From Larix kaempferi (Eukaryota > Streptophyta > Pinopsida > Pinales > Pinaceae), in assembly GCA_027924585.1 (NCBI GenBank), contig BSBM01000096.1, positions 7,935,501-7,999,500 on the forward strand: DNA of 64,000 nucleotides. Reading direction: 5' to 3'. The notes beneath the pieces were generated by a model. The model searched no databases and was not told the origin of the DNA. It was given only the letters and a program-made list of their open reading frames with translations. How positions within the stretch are numbered: the first letter of the stretch is position 1; each line of letters begins with the position of its first letter. Positions 33,985-47,532 of the stretch are shown here, piece by piece. Position numbers and translations under genes: made by a program.

Positions 33985-36900
33985 TCTCCATTGATTGTTG
34001 AAGTACAACCTGAGTGCCTTGCTTCTACACAGAGTCTTCTTCCTAGTGGTTCAGTAAATAGGCTCGGGGGTCCAAGGGAGCAAGTGATTTTACTGCTTCT
34101 TCTGGAGAAGGTTGGGAGGAACAGTTGGGTGTTTTCCCATCCTATCAAGTTATCAGGTTCTACTTGTTATAATTTGATTATTTTCTGAACTGTTGATCTA
34201 TGTTAAAAGATGAATGTTTGTTAGATATCAATATTATGATTTAAATGGCTGATTTTCTAAACTGAATATTATTTGTGTAAGCAAATGAAGGATTAGGTTT
34301 TAAATATTCAATAGAATGAAAATAAATGTTTCCCTGTATTTTTCCATTCGCCAGTGGCGATGTACTCTAGTATAGGGAAAGAGTTAATTAACTCAGATTT
34401 GATATAATCTCTAAATAATGATGAAAAATAAATTCTGTTTATTTTAATGTTGCTATCAGAATACATTACAGTAGTGTTCAGTAGAAGTAAAACATTTTTA
34501 AACCTATGAAATATTTACTTTACAGCCAACTTAGCATTTGCATGTGTTTTCTTTATTCTTATAGTTTCAAAATTTCCAGTTATGTTTTCCATACTTAATA
34601 CAAAATTTTGTAGAATAAAACCCTAAGTTGGTATACTTGTTTGATAGACAAAACTATACATGTTCATCAAAGAAGAAACAGAGTTTGTCTCAAGTTGCAA
34701 CAGAATGTAAATATTTTTATAAACTGAAATTAGCGTTCCTACTCCACTCAAACAGTATATTTTATATTCAAATATTAAATACCTGAATATTTTAAACCTA
34801 TAACTTTATGCATTTAGGAAGTATTAACACCTAACTATCTAAATAGAGCATTATTCACAAAATAAATGAAGTATACATATTTATTTCTGTAAGAAAAATA
34901 GAATTAATCTAATCGTTCTTCATAAATCAAGTAAATAAAATAGCTTGTTAAACTATACAATAATATTCACTACCAACCTTGCAACTGAAACGCATTATAT
35001 CAAAGATTACATGTCTTAAGCATTATCATTTATGACCTTAATCCTTCTACACACAACTTTATCAACATCATAAATATTGAAGAATATGCAAATCCTTAAC
35101 AACAGTAAAACCCTAAGTAACTCCTCCTGAGTCCAAAGAGGATAGGTAAAACAACTCAGGGTTTGGCCCAGTAATATATTCATACATTGGGTTTTGGCAT
35201 ACTGCAATAATTAATAGAACTAAGTAAAAACAAGCTACTGTAATGGTATATTTTATGGAAATCAGATCAATCTCATCTCCTTACTAAGTATTAAGACTGT
35301 AAGGAAAAGTATCGTATTTCCAGAACTCAAGATAACATGAGAACAAGTAACTTCGAGGCCTTGGTTTTTAGCCACGTCGAGCGGCTTGCTCAGGCTAGTT
35401 ATTAATACTTAAAAAATGCTCAAAGAAATTATTAGTTCCAGGATCGGGCCTATATAGGTTCACCCGGAGGGTCTATCAGAACCTACTTTCGTAAACAGTA
35501 TTAAAACATTTAATAAACCACCATTTTTATTTTACATATAAACGATACACAGGGTTCAATGAAAAAATGAGGGTTCGAGTCTCCTTTAGGAGTACTCACC
35601 CTTACACTGAACATATTGCTTAAAAGGAAAATTATTAACCTTAAATTCACAACAGTGTTAGGCTCAAGGTCGACGACTTCGAAATCAAATGCTTGAAATA
35701 TTGTACTCACATATTTAAGCTACACTGTAACATTTTATAATCTATCAAAGCTAGGGTAAGGTTTAAACCCAAAATATTTATCATCTGACAGAGCCGTGAG
35801 TGAAGCCTCACAGTTTTCAAGCACATAGAAACAAAGTGAACCATTTATTATATTCGTAAAGAAACTTTACAACCACAATTCAACTGCGTAAGGAAACCCA
35901 TAGGGAAAACCATAGTAATAACAAAAACTAGTACATTAACGTGACAAGTGAAAACCCCAGTTACAAAAGTGTAGAGACAACTTCCTTCTACAGCAGCAAC
36001 GCTGCCTTAACCTTATTAAAAGCTTAGTCTACCCTGAAGGGCAACGAGACCAAATTCAAACCCTTTATAAATGTTGACAGAGGCATCTTGGAGTGAGCCG
36101 AGACTTACCGGGACTCACAATCCTCAAGAACTAGGCACTGTTCTCTTTTTACCAATCCTAAGGCCACGAACTGTCTCCTGTCAAAAAAACCATGACAGAG
36201 ATTAAAATACGAAGACTTAAATTGTTAAAACCAGAAGTTAGACTATAATCCTTTAAGAAACGAATCCTGGAGGAGATTTTTACCTTTGAAGGTTTGAACT
36301 CAGGTCGATGAATCTCTTGCACATGATAGGCACCATAAAATGCCACAATGGAAACCCCTACGGTTGTAACCAACTCGAGGAGTGGTGTTCCAAAACCATG
36401 GCAACCGAAAGGTGGAGAGACTCAGCTCATCAACACTAGTCAAACCAAAACAAACCTCCAAATGACCAAACCATGAAGCTTCATGTAGGGTTTTGATTTC
36501 CCAAGACATCATTTATGATGATCACGTTAAGGCATTTAATTCTATGCATTGTCATCCACTATCTGATTCACAAAACCCATCACCCTATAGTTTAGGACTG
36601 CAAACAATACGTGGTTTTAATAGTTGACCTTGTTTGGATTTCGATCCACACTTATACAAAATCCGAAGTTGGTACACACTTTTACATATTGATTAATTCC
36701 TAAACGATAACCTTGTTAATATTTGAGCCACACTATATGTATATCATATAGTGGGTGTGCCCTTACTCTAAACCATAACATTTGAGTGATAACATTGTTA
36801 GAAAAGTCTAGGATCCAAAGCATGAAGGTGACTAACTATAATCAACTTTAGTTCTTTCCATTTCTTATTTTTAAATAATTCTTGATACGCATACTTTTTC

Positions 36901-37612
36901 CTTGGAAGTAGAACTTAAAACTTAAAAAATAGCTACCACTAGCCAAAGTTAAACCTGGAACTTGGAACAAGATAGAAGGATTTCATGTTTTAGAAATAAG
37001 CTAAGTAATTCTCAAAGCTTTGCACAAGTATGCACTCGCCAACATTTTTATCATTTACATCCTAGCATACTTGGGCCAACATTGTAAAATAACAAAGCAA
37101 ATAGCAACAACTTACGACAGATATATTATCATCATAAATATCAACTAGAAGATTATTGGATCAAAACAAAATTACATTGGAACATAAGGTGGTCGCAACC
37201 ACATTAATATTACAAGACGACATTGTGTAAATGAAATTATAACATCACTATTATATCTTCCCTATGGACATTTCATACTTCGCAGAAGGACGACTTAAAG
37301 AGTAAGCAATATCATATTAAACAATAAACATATTAGTGCTCATTTAATAAGTTTACGACAAAATAAATAGGATGATCAATTATAGAACCGTAGATTGTAA
37401 CTGACTGTGTTACAACAGAAATTTTATGGTCGAATGTCTACTTAAGTGTTGCGACACAACTTATTACACAACGAATTTTATGGAGACTTTAAACATCCCT
37501 TTTATTTAAATAGTAACATTAAATGCTGAAACTATCTACTTCTGCATAGCATTTATTGTCAATTAAATAGTTAGAAAAATTTTAAATTTTTATGAATTTC
37601 TTGGTTGTTACA
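33985..37612 (+). repeat. 3' LTR, about 3.6 kb
   Basis: Homologous over its whole length to 25715-29229. It carries about 113 extra bases at about 34828-34945 that the 5' copy lacks. No good purine tract precedes it, so the 5' boundary could be a few bases different. Confidence 0.92.
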
Positions 37613-38976
37613 GTAGTGCAATGAGAGCCATTGCAACGATCAAGGGAGCTACATAGGGTTGACGATATGGTTGCAATTTAAAATTGGAGAATAATCTCCA
37701 AAGGGAAATGTTGATAAGAGGGAAATTTCTCACCTTAAAGTATTTCTGTTTATAGCATAAGAATTTCATGCTTGGAAAGTAGCAAGTAGGAATGTTATAC
37801 ATGAGTATATGTATTGAATTGCTGCTTGGTGAGAAAATCATAGCTAATCATTCCTTGTGTGCTTGGTAGAGAGGCCATGAAATTGGGCTAGCTATGCTGT
37901 GGAATAGGAATTCCATGCTATGATGAGGAATTGGAGGGAGATAATTACTCAACTCTTCTCTTGTTGTTATGTTTATAAATTTAGAGCTTATATATAGAAA
38001 ATTATGCCATAGGAAGGATGAAAATGCAAGAGATTAGATAGATGAAATGTGTATGCATAGTAGGCATATTAAGAGATAATGCATACTGCATGTAAACTTA
38101 TGTGTGCTTGCATATGGTATTGCATATTGATAAAAGTTGTGATGTTTTACATATGCAATGAGCCAATTATGATAATTATTGTGGTTGATAATAATTATTG
38201 TCGTGGTAATGGTTGTAAGACCAAGATAATAAAAGCATGGCTGAAGATGTTGATGATGATATTGCATATGAATAGCATCCTTTTGAAGAAAGTCTAGAGC
38301 ACAAACCTATGATCAAAAGATCGGTAGAATGACTATGTAGCCCTTGGTAAGAGGCCAACTGATCAGGTAACATCAAATATGTTGATGGCAACCATGCAGG
38401 TAATGTTTTATTTATACTAATTGTATAAATGTTAAGAAAGGATGGGTAAGAATCTCTTTAACCATGTTTTGAACATCATAAAATGGTATGCATGTATTAT
38501 TAAATGCATTTATGTGAATGAAATCACACAGGGTATGGTGAGGTATATGGTAGTAAAGGAAATGAGCATTATACCATGTGACTGTTTAGAATTTTGAATG
38601 CATCCATAAGAAGCAAGAGCATGCCATGTGTGAGACCATGAGGATTTTGGGTTATGAAGTCTTTAGCATTGCACAAGTATCCCATGAACTCCCTATTGGT
38701 GTTAATATAGGATGAAAACCTCTTTTCAAACATGAAGGGAGTGAGTGAACTCTCGATGTTGTGTTCGAGTGAAGAAGGAGGACACCTAAATAGTTAACCA
38801 AGGGGTTGGGGAGATGGTTGGGTATTGTATTGAAGCATTGGCTAGGATGTCCAACTTACCTTGGTAAGAAACCTGTGTAGGAACAATAATGTTTTAGATC
38901 AATTTTGTAGTGCATTGGGTGCATTAAGTAAATGTACATTAAAATATTATGCAAATGTTGTGAATGTGCATGCATA
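37613..38976. other. No gene recognised
   Basis: Flanking DNA between the chromovirus and the CACTA terminus. Short open frames only. A compositional likeness to 24.3-25.1 kb would fit one older element split by the chromovirus, but I could not align the two. Confidence 0.4.
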
Positions 38977-39241
38977 CACTAGTACAAAATGAGAGATAAG
39001 TGACTAGGTGACTAAAAAAGTTAGTCACCACTTTTTTTTCAAGGGAGAAACGACTAAAATTGAGAAATTTTAAATAAGACAACTAAAAATGACTAATTTA
39101 GTCACGAGATAAAATATATGTCTAGATAACAAGTGACTAAAATAAAAATGACTAACATAAATGACTAATTTAGTCACGGGAATATAAATATGACTAGCTA
39201 ACAATATTAATGTGAATTAGTCATTTATGTTAGTCATTTTT
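38977..39241 (+). repeat. Left CACTA terminus with subterminal repeats and hairpin
   Basis: After the terminal CACTAGTACAAAATGAGA there are at least ten gactaa or ttagtc motifs. A perfect 27-bp inverted repeat lies at 39144-39170 and 39215-39241, with a 44-base loop. Confidence 0.85.
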
Positions 39242-42200
39242 AGTTGTTTCACACTGACAATGGAAAATTACAATTTCGATAATGAGTTTGTACAATATTT
39301 TACTAAATTTTAACAATGCAGATGGATTTAGAGATTTTACTATGGGGGTCATGGTCCATGTGTGTGGTCCCAAACCACCATATTGGCCCTCCATAGGGGA
39401 TATTTGGCTTGGAAGTGGGATGTGGTGCTCATTTTGAAGTTTAGAACACTAGATATGGTTTCTAACACCACAGGAAAATGATCTAAAATTCTAGTATGCT
39501 CAACCCAGGTCTTGTAATTGACATTGTCCAAGAATTCTAGCAATTGACTTGGAACTTTCATATTTATGAGGGGGCTTTACCCAAACCAGCGTGGCCTTAA
39601 TGAATTCACTATGAGTGTGGTGCATAGAAATAAAAATATGAAAGAGATGATAAATTATAAATATGTTGGAGACTAATAAATGTAGATTATTTAATTTCTA
39701 TTGACAAAGATCAACTTTAATCGTCGTTAAAATTACAATTTGTGATTGGTGATATTGTTGTTCCTAAGGTAGAAATGGTTTTAGCTATAGTTTGAATAGC
39801 CCTATTGCAACCACATTGTACAATGTCAACACATCAATACAAAAAGAAATTTTACTGTTTCCTCCCATTATTTTAAGATGAGGAAAAAGAGGCATTTCAT
39901 CATATGTTTGGATAGATAAAAGAAAGAAGCATTTTGTTGTAACTTTGGACAACTACAAAATGAAGTGGTGTAGCTAGCTAGATAGATAGCTACAATATTA
40001 GGATCAATATCTCGTATTTTTCCTTCATCTCACACAAAGTTAGACCAACATATTTTTCCAAGGAGCCTATGAATTCGCTTGATATGAAACATTCAATTTT
40101 TTTTTATCTCTTGTTACAATTAAACAATCTTCTTTCGATAATTCATCCAGTCCAAGAATAGATATAATGTGTTGAAGTTTGTTATAACATTGGAAATCAT
40201 GCGTATCCCCTTGAGTAGTTTTGTAATGTTATTCGCTTATGATCCAAGGTTGCAACTTAGTCAATGTTGAATCTAAAGGATCCATTGTTGGATAGATACC
40301 CTTTGTAGGTGATCCTCTTGATTATATGGTAATAGCATCTAAATGTACAAAAGTCATAGAAAGAGTAGTGTTGATAAAGTGGTTAGCAAGTACATAAATT
40401 ATTTGAATCAAGGTTATGGATATTATTTTTTTAGAACTCATCTCTCTTCTAAAGAATCCATTTTTGTGTCAAGAATTGGATGATATAAACCCATGGAGAA
40501 AGTCATTCTACCTAATTGGGCAGATACCTCTGATCCCACTAGGAAAAAGAAGAATATTTTATTAATAATTGAAAGTACTTCTTACTCATGGACATCTCGA
40601 AAATATTCTATCGTTTTCATGTAAATATCATTCCCTTCATGCGTAAGTTCTCATACTCCTCCAAATATAGATACCCCCATGACCATTAGCAATGTTCTTG
40701 ATCAACTCCATAATGAATACTATTTTACACCCCAACTCCTCCAAATAAATTGATTTCCCCCCATGACGGTAAGGAGCCAAAGGATACACCACTTTAATGC
40801 TTGTTTTAAAGATGGATAATTTTGTATCCAGCTCTATAAAGGAGGAAGTAGATCTATTAGTAGGAGAGCTTATTTGATCATCTACATGACCCATATTATC
40901 AACAAGTTCTCCAATAACATTAAAAAAAATTATTAGCTCCACCAACTGGAACACTCAAGGCATCTCCCATGCCAATATATCTCATTCCTCTCGTCAAACC
41001 ATTTATAGAACTTATACTTAAAGCTTTAACCTTACGATTTTATAATAATTGTCATACCTCACAAGTAACTTGAATTTCCTAACCCACTCTACCTTAGGCA
41101 TGTTAGTTGAAGGAAAATTTACATCTAGTACTATGTCAATTCAATAAATCCCACATTTTTTTCCACAAGTGAAGAAACCCCAAAAGCATGCGGGTTGTTT
41201 CTCATACAAAAGATGAAAGTATTTCCATGAATAATATATATATATATATGAATAGTCAATAATGGATGGGATTTACCACCTTATTAATATCCTAATTTAT
41301 TTAAAAGTTTGAATTCATCGATATTGAGTAAATCTAAACATTTATATATAACTAGAAACAATTTATCCATAACTAAAACCAAAATACTTCATATCATAGG
41401 TTAGAAACAATTTATCTATAACTAGAACCAAAATACTTCAACATTATGTTGAGATCATAGGTTAAACATGAAACTTGAACCTTATTCACGAACTTTCTCT
41501 CATTGGTTGTTATATGTTCTCTTTGTACACACATTTGTTACATATTATATATTTATTATCCATCCTAAGGTAAGGTGTCCGCTGGGATGGGAAAGAAGTG
41601 ATGACCATTATATAAATTAGATGTATATAAAATATGGGTGGGTAAAGATACAATGGTTCAAACAGTAAGAATGGAGAAGTAGAACCTAATGCCATCATAT
41701 GTGGTTACCCTAGTCCTGTTATCCTTTACCTAGCCGCCCAACACAAATTCCAAATAAACTCTAATCGATTAAGTAGTTCTTGTTGATTATTAACCAACAT
41801 CCAAGAAAGAACTTGTTGAAGTCGATCCAGTAGAAGCAAATTAAGCTATAGGAGCGGGGTTAGTAGCTTACCTTGAAGCAATTTTAGTTGATTTACTTGT
41901 AGCATATAAATCCCTTTCATTTTAAAATATATAGTCTGTATCCCTTCCGGGTTGAGAGCCAGATCCAATAACATTAGACACAGGGGAATAACCAAAGAGG
42001 GCAGCATTAATGGAGCCAGCAGAATAGGTAGTGAACCAACCAGCGGTGAGGTTTACCACCTCCCTCCATCTCCATCAGTAGCTAATGTGGGTTGGTCACA
42101 ACATTAAATAACAAGTGAATGATTTCTCCAAGTGGGAAGAAAGTCATATATCTACAATGAGATCGAGCAAATTGAAATGCTTACCCATAATTAGCATAGC

Positions 42201-43164
42201 GTTTAAGTGACCCTAACAAGTTGTAGGTGCATCTGATCTTTTTGAGTAATCTGTTGACTTTATGCTGAAGGGCTGGTTGCATCAGGCGGTGGTGGAACCA
42301 ATATTCAGTTCATAACCACCTGTATCAACTAGTGCATCTATTGAAAATAATGATGGTCTCTCTCTCGGATGACCAACTTGCGAGACCTCCTGTCTATGAG
42401 CCTTTTTACAACGATTTGGGCTATCGTGAAAATAACCTTTTCCTTTTTTGTCTGTCTATGATCGGCTATGCAAGGTGGAGAGGTAAGGTAAGGGGTATGA
42501 GTGACACCTTATCCCTTCTGCTGTTAAAATACTAGACATTGAAAAGGATAAAGGCATTAAAATCAAAGTTATTAGCAGCATCGAGACCTTTCTTGATTAT
42601 GTGTATAATTGTCAACCACCAGTAACCATTAAGGAGAGTTTCCACAACAGTCGGAGTAGCTTTCTACCAGAGAGAAAACTTTGTGATTCCCCACTGGAGC
42701 CTTCGAATTTGAAGGTTTTGATGTCTACATAGAAGAAACTGTATGTTGTAAAAGCTCTGTTTTTATATATTCTCAATTCTTACTTTTGAGAAGTTCTGTG
42801 GTTTTTCTTTAGGAAAGTTAGAAGTATTTATAAATTAACAGCATGCTCTCTTCTAAGAATGAATGTAATTTCTATTTCAATAGTTGATATAGGCTCAGGA
42901 GAGTCTATGCTATAAATGATGGATTTTGGTGCATGGAAAAAGCTATCTATCCACTTTGTTGTATCCACATCTCTTCTGCTGCTTTTGCATCATCATTGTT
43001 GAGATCCTTGGTCAAGAAGTATTATGTTGGTGGTTTCTTGATATTGTTGCTCACTTCTTTGGCACATTCTTTTCATGCATGTCACTTATTTTTTGAAAAA
43101 ATTGTTGTGCCAAATATATCAAAAACTGACTATAAACTAATGAATACATGTGGATTTGCTGCAG
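39242..43164. other. No gene recognised; small repeats
   Basis: AT-rich DNA. It contains a (TA)n run near 41231-41246 and a tandem duplication of about 60 bp near 41340-41450 (aacaatttatcnataacta). Open frames such as 40637-40954 (minus) show no motif. The stretch next to 43164 is probably intron of the captured cyclin gene. Confidence 0.4.
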
Positions 43165-43713
43165 ACAATCGCAATTGCTTGCATGCTCACTGTTGGAAAG
43201 GTTGAGGAAGGACCCCCATTATTTAAGAATATAGTATTTTTCTCATATGAAATTCGTAATAAGAAGAATCCTGTAGTTATCCCACGTATTAAGCAAAAGG
43301 TGGGAGGCCTGCACAATGGGCTATTATGACCTTGGCTGTGTGATTTTAGTGGAACATCATGCCAGTCATCCAGTATTTCCTCTTGTCAAATTATCTTTAG
43401 GATGCATGCATTACACCACCAAATACATAAATGTGTTTGGTTTCCTCCTTGATTGAAGGATTGTGTTTTTCTTTCTGCTTGTGTGACTCAAAATTATCTG
43501 CCTAACATTCAATTTAATGATTTTACTTTGTTTGCAGGAAGTTTATGAACAAAAGAGAGATTTAATTGTGCTTGCACAAAGAGTTTTTCTATTGACTTTG
43601 GGATTTGATATGAATGTCCACCATCCTTATAAACCCCTTGTTGAAGCTATTAAGAAATTTAAGGTTGCTCAAAATGTACTAGCTCAAATGGCATGGAATT
43701 TTGTGAATGATGG
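43165..43713 (+). pseudogene. Cyclin T fragment, two exons
   Basis: Exon 1 (43165-43299) follows a gcag acceptor and encodes TIAIACMLTVGKVEEGP, then FFSYEIRNKKNP and RIKQK, ending at a GT donor. Exon 2 (43538-43713) follows tttgcag and encodes [39 protein letters not shown] and [16 protein letters not shown], ending at gtaagt. These are the N-terminal cyclin-box residues of plant cyclin T, the partner of CDK9/CDKC kinases that phosphorylate RNA polymerase II. Both exons are open and the splice sites are intact. The earlier exon with the start codon and the rest of the cyclin box are absent, so no full protein is possible. Captured by the surrounding transposon is the simplest explanation. Confidence 0.85.
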
Positions 43714-44426
43714 GTAAGTTACTCTCTCTATATTTGTGGTTTTTTAGATTCTTGACTGGGGTCCTCCAAAGGTATCCTGAATCCAGGATTCATTGACTGC
43801 TATATCAAGCTATAGGAAATGTCCCAAGTGATGTTGGGAACCTGCTACAAAACTATAACAATATGCTGCCATGTTGATTTAATGTTGTCATAAGAGTGAT
43901 CAGGTCAACTCACAATTCTAACTCGAACAAACCTTTACTCCTGTGCCCTGAATCTGCATAACATCCTACTAAAAAGGCAAAATTATGGAGCTAAACATGC
44001 CAATATTTCTATGAAACCCAAGGCTTGAATTGATCGAGAGAAGAAAGAATGAATGAAAAAACTAAGAGCCCCAATCCCTAATATACAAACCCCCATTAAC
44101 ACTTTGAGCACAAGGTATAACAACTAGTAATATCAGGGATAATTGCTAGCCTCCCACACTTGGATTTGAGTGAGAATAGTACCATGCATTGATGCTTCTA
44201 TGATGTGAGGAGTGATGAGGTAGGAGGGGTGATGAGAGGGGTTTATTCACTCTCCCCTTCTCGAAGTTTCAAATTGGGAAAGTGTGGGGGACAGATGCAT
44301 TAGGATTATTTGTTTTCCAATTGACATACACATATGGATTATAACTACTCCCTTCTATGTGGGATTATTTTTTTGCTTACTAAATGCATTCTTTGAGGAT
44401 TGTCAAGGATCATTGGTTTCTTTGCA

Positions 44427-44503
44427 AATTATGTAGGATAGGTAGAGCACAGTATTATGCAATGAATTATGTAGGATAGGTAGAGCACAGTATTATGCAA
44501 TGA
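44427..44503 (+). repeat. Tandem duplication, 38-bp unit
   Basis: gaattatgtaggataggtag and the next 18 bases occur twice in a row without visible differences, so this is a recent event. Confidence 0.8.
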
Positions 44504-44639
44504 TGTATGCAGATATTTTTGTGTTTTTTAAAATTTTAGGATCTTGTTCTATATTACTAGATAACATAAGTTTTTGGTTGAGTTTCACTTCTAAATATTG
44601 TGTCAATTCTACAGGTTGCTACTCAATTGAGTTCCTTGG

Positions 44640-46104
44640 GGAAGTTACAAGATATCCATAGATGCTATTTTAGCATTAAAGTTGCCAATTACTTTCACAA
44701 ATCGTTCTAACTGGCGTGGAGCACTACTCCGAGACCTTCTAAAAAATTTATTTCACAACAATCACTTATCTAATCCAACATTCTCTCTATCAAAGGCAAA
44801 ATCCATGGAAAAAATTCAGAATACAAATCAAACATAGCCAGGTCAAAGTGGGTATTTAAATGGCACAGGAAATGAGTTTTACATGTTGAATGAGGTTAAG
44901 AATGAAATTACTAAAGGCCTTGATGACATTCAAAATGGGGAACTGGGTAATGAACCAATTGGTAGAGGTCCTTACAGATGTGTTGTGAAAATATTGTCTA
45001 AGGCTGGAGAGTTGATAATAGAGTGTTGTTTTGATATGTCTTATAGAAACACGAATGATGCAATCCAAAGTGTTGCCTTGAAAGCAGTTAATATTTTAAA
45101 TAAAGGAAATGAAAGGATAGGCGTGCAGCAGGAGCATGCTGCTTTTTCCATGTTAGTATGTCATCCTGTTACTCCAGGAATGAATGTTTTTGTTTATGTT
45201 AGATGTTTTAACAAGGAATCTACTTTTTTCTGACTTGTCATATGTTTCTTGTTGCAACTCTGATAATATGTTCAATTACAGTAAAAAAAAGTCTCCTGGA
45301 TATAATGATATGCCTTCCTCTGCCCAAAATATGTTTCCTCAGGAGGATGTTGATCTTGACCATGACCATGAGATGACTGATCTCAACATCATAGGTCCTA
45401 ATTCCAACAAATCACCCTCTAATGGCACCATAGTATGCATCCAATATAGTGTTTTCCTGCTAGGTAAACTTGTAAGGGAATGCTTGGAAAGCAAAGAAGA
45501 GTTTGAATTTGAATTTGGAAAAGGTGTTGTAATTACCCAATTAGAGATGTGTGTAGCACGCATGTCTGTCAATCAGTCTGCATGATTCTATACATCTTTA
45601 CCACATGAGAGCATGATACTAGCAGCTATTGTTGAAAGTGCAAAGAAGATTTCATGTTTACCTTTAGGTATTTAAATTGTCTTGTATATTTTTGGGTGCT
45701 ACTGTGCATAGTTTGGACATGCAATTTATTATTCACTTCTATATCATGAGAATCCCATCTGGAGTATAATGTCACACTTTTGAGGTTGATGGAGCACATT
45801 GAGGAGAAGATGGAGCAGGATTTTTTCAGTCCACCTTTATCAAAACAACGAGTAGAATATGCATTGTGCCTTCTCGCGGAGTCTCATGCAGAGTCTTTGG
45901 TATTGTATCTATTGAATTTTGGTTTATAAGTTTGGTTTAGAATGTTCATTTCGATATTAATATTCTAACTATTCTGCTTCTTTGCAGGTTGATCTAGGTT
46001 GTGGATCTGGTAGTTTATTTGATGCTTTGTTAGAGCAGAAAACTAACTTGGAATATATTGTTGGTGTCGACATTTCACAGAGAAGTCTTATTCATGCTGC
46101 CAAG
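44640..46104 (+). pseudogene. HEN1: HEN1 small-RNA methyltransferase fragment
   Basis: Pieces in order: NWRGALLRDLLKNL (about 44710); GRGPYRCVVKILSKAGELII and DAIQSVALKAVNIL (44960-45100); KLVRECLESKEEFEFEFGKG with QLEMCVARMSVNQSA (45465-45585); MEQDFFSPPLSKQRVEYAL (45805-45870); VDLGCGSGSLFDALLEQ and YIVGVDISQRSLIHAAK (45988-46104). The last is the S-adenosylmethionine-binding motif of HEN1, which 2'-O-methylates plant microRNA and siRNA duplexes. Introns with gcag/GT sites separate the pieces. A TGA at 45584 replaces the codon after NQSA. The catalytic metal-binding part (EVIEH region) is missing, because the sequence leaves the gene after 46104. It cannot encode active enzyme. Confidence 0.87.
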
Positions 46105-46180
46105 GTTTGGATACCCCCCTTATCTTTAAAAGAAGATACTAAACCCCTCTTATCCTTAAAAATACTAAACCTATTTATTG

Positions 46181-47532
46181 AGATGTTGCTGAGAATATCA
46201 ATTCAGTAGATATCAATGCAGTTGCACACACTGAATCAGTAGAGAAATTTTGTGGGCATTATGAATCAAAGAAGTGGAAAGAATCCCAAAACTTATCAAC
46301 ATTGAATGATGCAAGCATGCCAAATTCGTTCTCTGTTCGCAGTGCTTCGGGAATGCCTCAAGTATCATCTCTAGATCTTCTGTCTGTTAATTATGGTGAT
46401 TCAGTAGATTTTGATGAGGATGATGATGCAAGTCAAGTAGCTAAATAAGATTCTCTTTGTGGACTTCCTAAAAGCGCAAGAACTTGTGAAAATGGTCACA
46501 AGATTTTTGGCATTGCAGATGCCACTGGAACTGATGTTTGTGTCCAATGTCTGATAGGTCATCTTTCTTCGTCCACATTAGTTGCAAAAATAAAGACAGA
46601 AGAAACTCATGATGACCCTATATCAGTAGGAACTAAATCAGAATACAAATGTTCATTTTTGTATACAAGCCCTAAGGATTCATCAAATATTTCAATGGTA
46701 AAGGACAAAGATAACATGGGGGAAATGTCAAAGAATACACCAAACCAATCCCCAAAAAGGAATATAACATGCCACAAATCCATTGCTGAGACTCAGAAGA
46801 GATCTCACAAAGAACTCACTGTTGGTGAGAATCAGACTTCTGTTATATTATAAATCAACAAAAGAAAGGTATTTTGATTCCACCAGTTTTTGAAGTTAGT
46901 TCTAATACGTTGAGTAATATAGACAAAAACTTGAAAGAAACTTTAGGGAGCAATGCCCTGCCCATCAATCAATGTGGCTATATTGATATGAAGGTATCTG
47001 AAGACAGTAAAGACCTTAAATGATCAATTAATTATCCTACTAGAGAGATTGAATGTAAGTTAGTTTCAACATAAGCAAGTGCAAACAAATGTCTTAGAGG
47101 GAAAGGTGGTCTCTACATCTTTTACAACACCTTCTGAAGTGTTGGGAAATGAAGTTGGTAAATCAGACATTGATGCCCATAGATTCTCTAAAGCATTCCC
47201 TAATTCTGATCAACACTATTGGATTCTAGTTCGATTGGACGATGAATTAAAAGAGTCAAATGTAAGGGATGAAGGCAATTATCTGTCAGTCAGAAAAAGC
47301 AAAGCACAAACTTATCATCTTGCAGGAAAAACCTTGGGCAGTTTTACAAAGACAGGTTCATTGAAGGGCAACATTGACGATACACCAATAGAGAGTTGAA
47401 ATGCAGCATCTTTATGGAAACCTTCCAAAGGATTCTTAAGACCACAAGTGTTATGCCTTCAACATTCTATAGAGATAGAGCAGCAGTTGCAGCCAATAGG
47501 AGGTGCACATCTGCTGCTTCTATGTCACTCAA
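46181..47532 (+). pseudogene. JmjC demethylase (REF6/ELF6-type) fragment B
   Basis: It begins at a junction shortly after the HEN1 piece. The first 190 bp repeat a block also found at 52055-52240. An acidic patch, SVDFDEDDDASQ (about 46400), follows. The piece ends with GFLRPQVLCLQHSIEIEQQL and GGAHLLLLCHS (47420-47530) before a GTAAG donor. A conserved RPxVFCLEHAxE...GGxHxLxxCH box sits between the JmjC part and the C-terminal zinc fingers of plant REF6/ELF6 demethylases. Middle open stretches (46659-46853, 47079-47399) have no motif. A stop follows at 46446. The JmjC core and zinc fingers are absent. The host enzymes remove histone H3 lysine methyl marks. Confidence 0.72.

Larger units (their letters stand above)
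25715..37612 (+). mobile_element. Complete, inactive Ty3 chromovirus (Tekay/Del-like)
   Basis: Order: 5' LTR (25715-29229), primer-binding site, Gag, protease, RT, RNase H, integrase, chromodomain-like tail, 3' LTR (33985-37612). Integrase lies after RT and a chromodomain-like segment follows it, which defines Ty3 chromoviruses. Very long LTRs around a compact internal domain (about 4.75 kb) are typical of the Tekay/Del clade. Gag through RT lie in one frame, then at least three frameshifts and many stops follow, so it cannot transpose itself. Target duplications are not clear: gcaat occurs just left of 25715 and at 37618-37622, five bases beyond the apparent right end. Confidence 0.93.

Noticed and set aside
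39349-39561. LINE endonuclease-like segment on the minus strand (LDHFPVVLE)
   Set aside because: Only one short motif resembles the SDHFP box; no further LINE homology was found around it.
44640-46104. A functional HEN1 gene
   Set aside because: Internal stop at 45584, missing N-terminal domains and missing catalytic metal-binding part.
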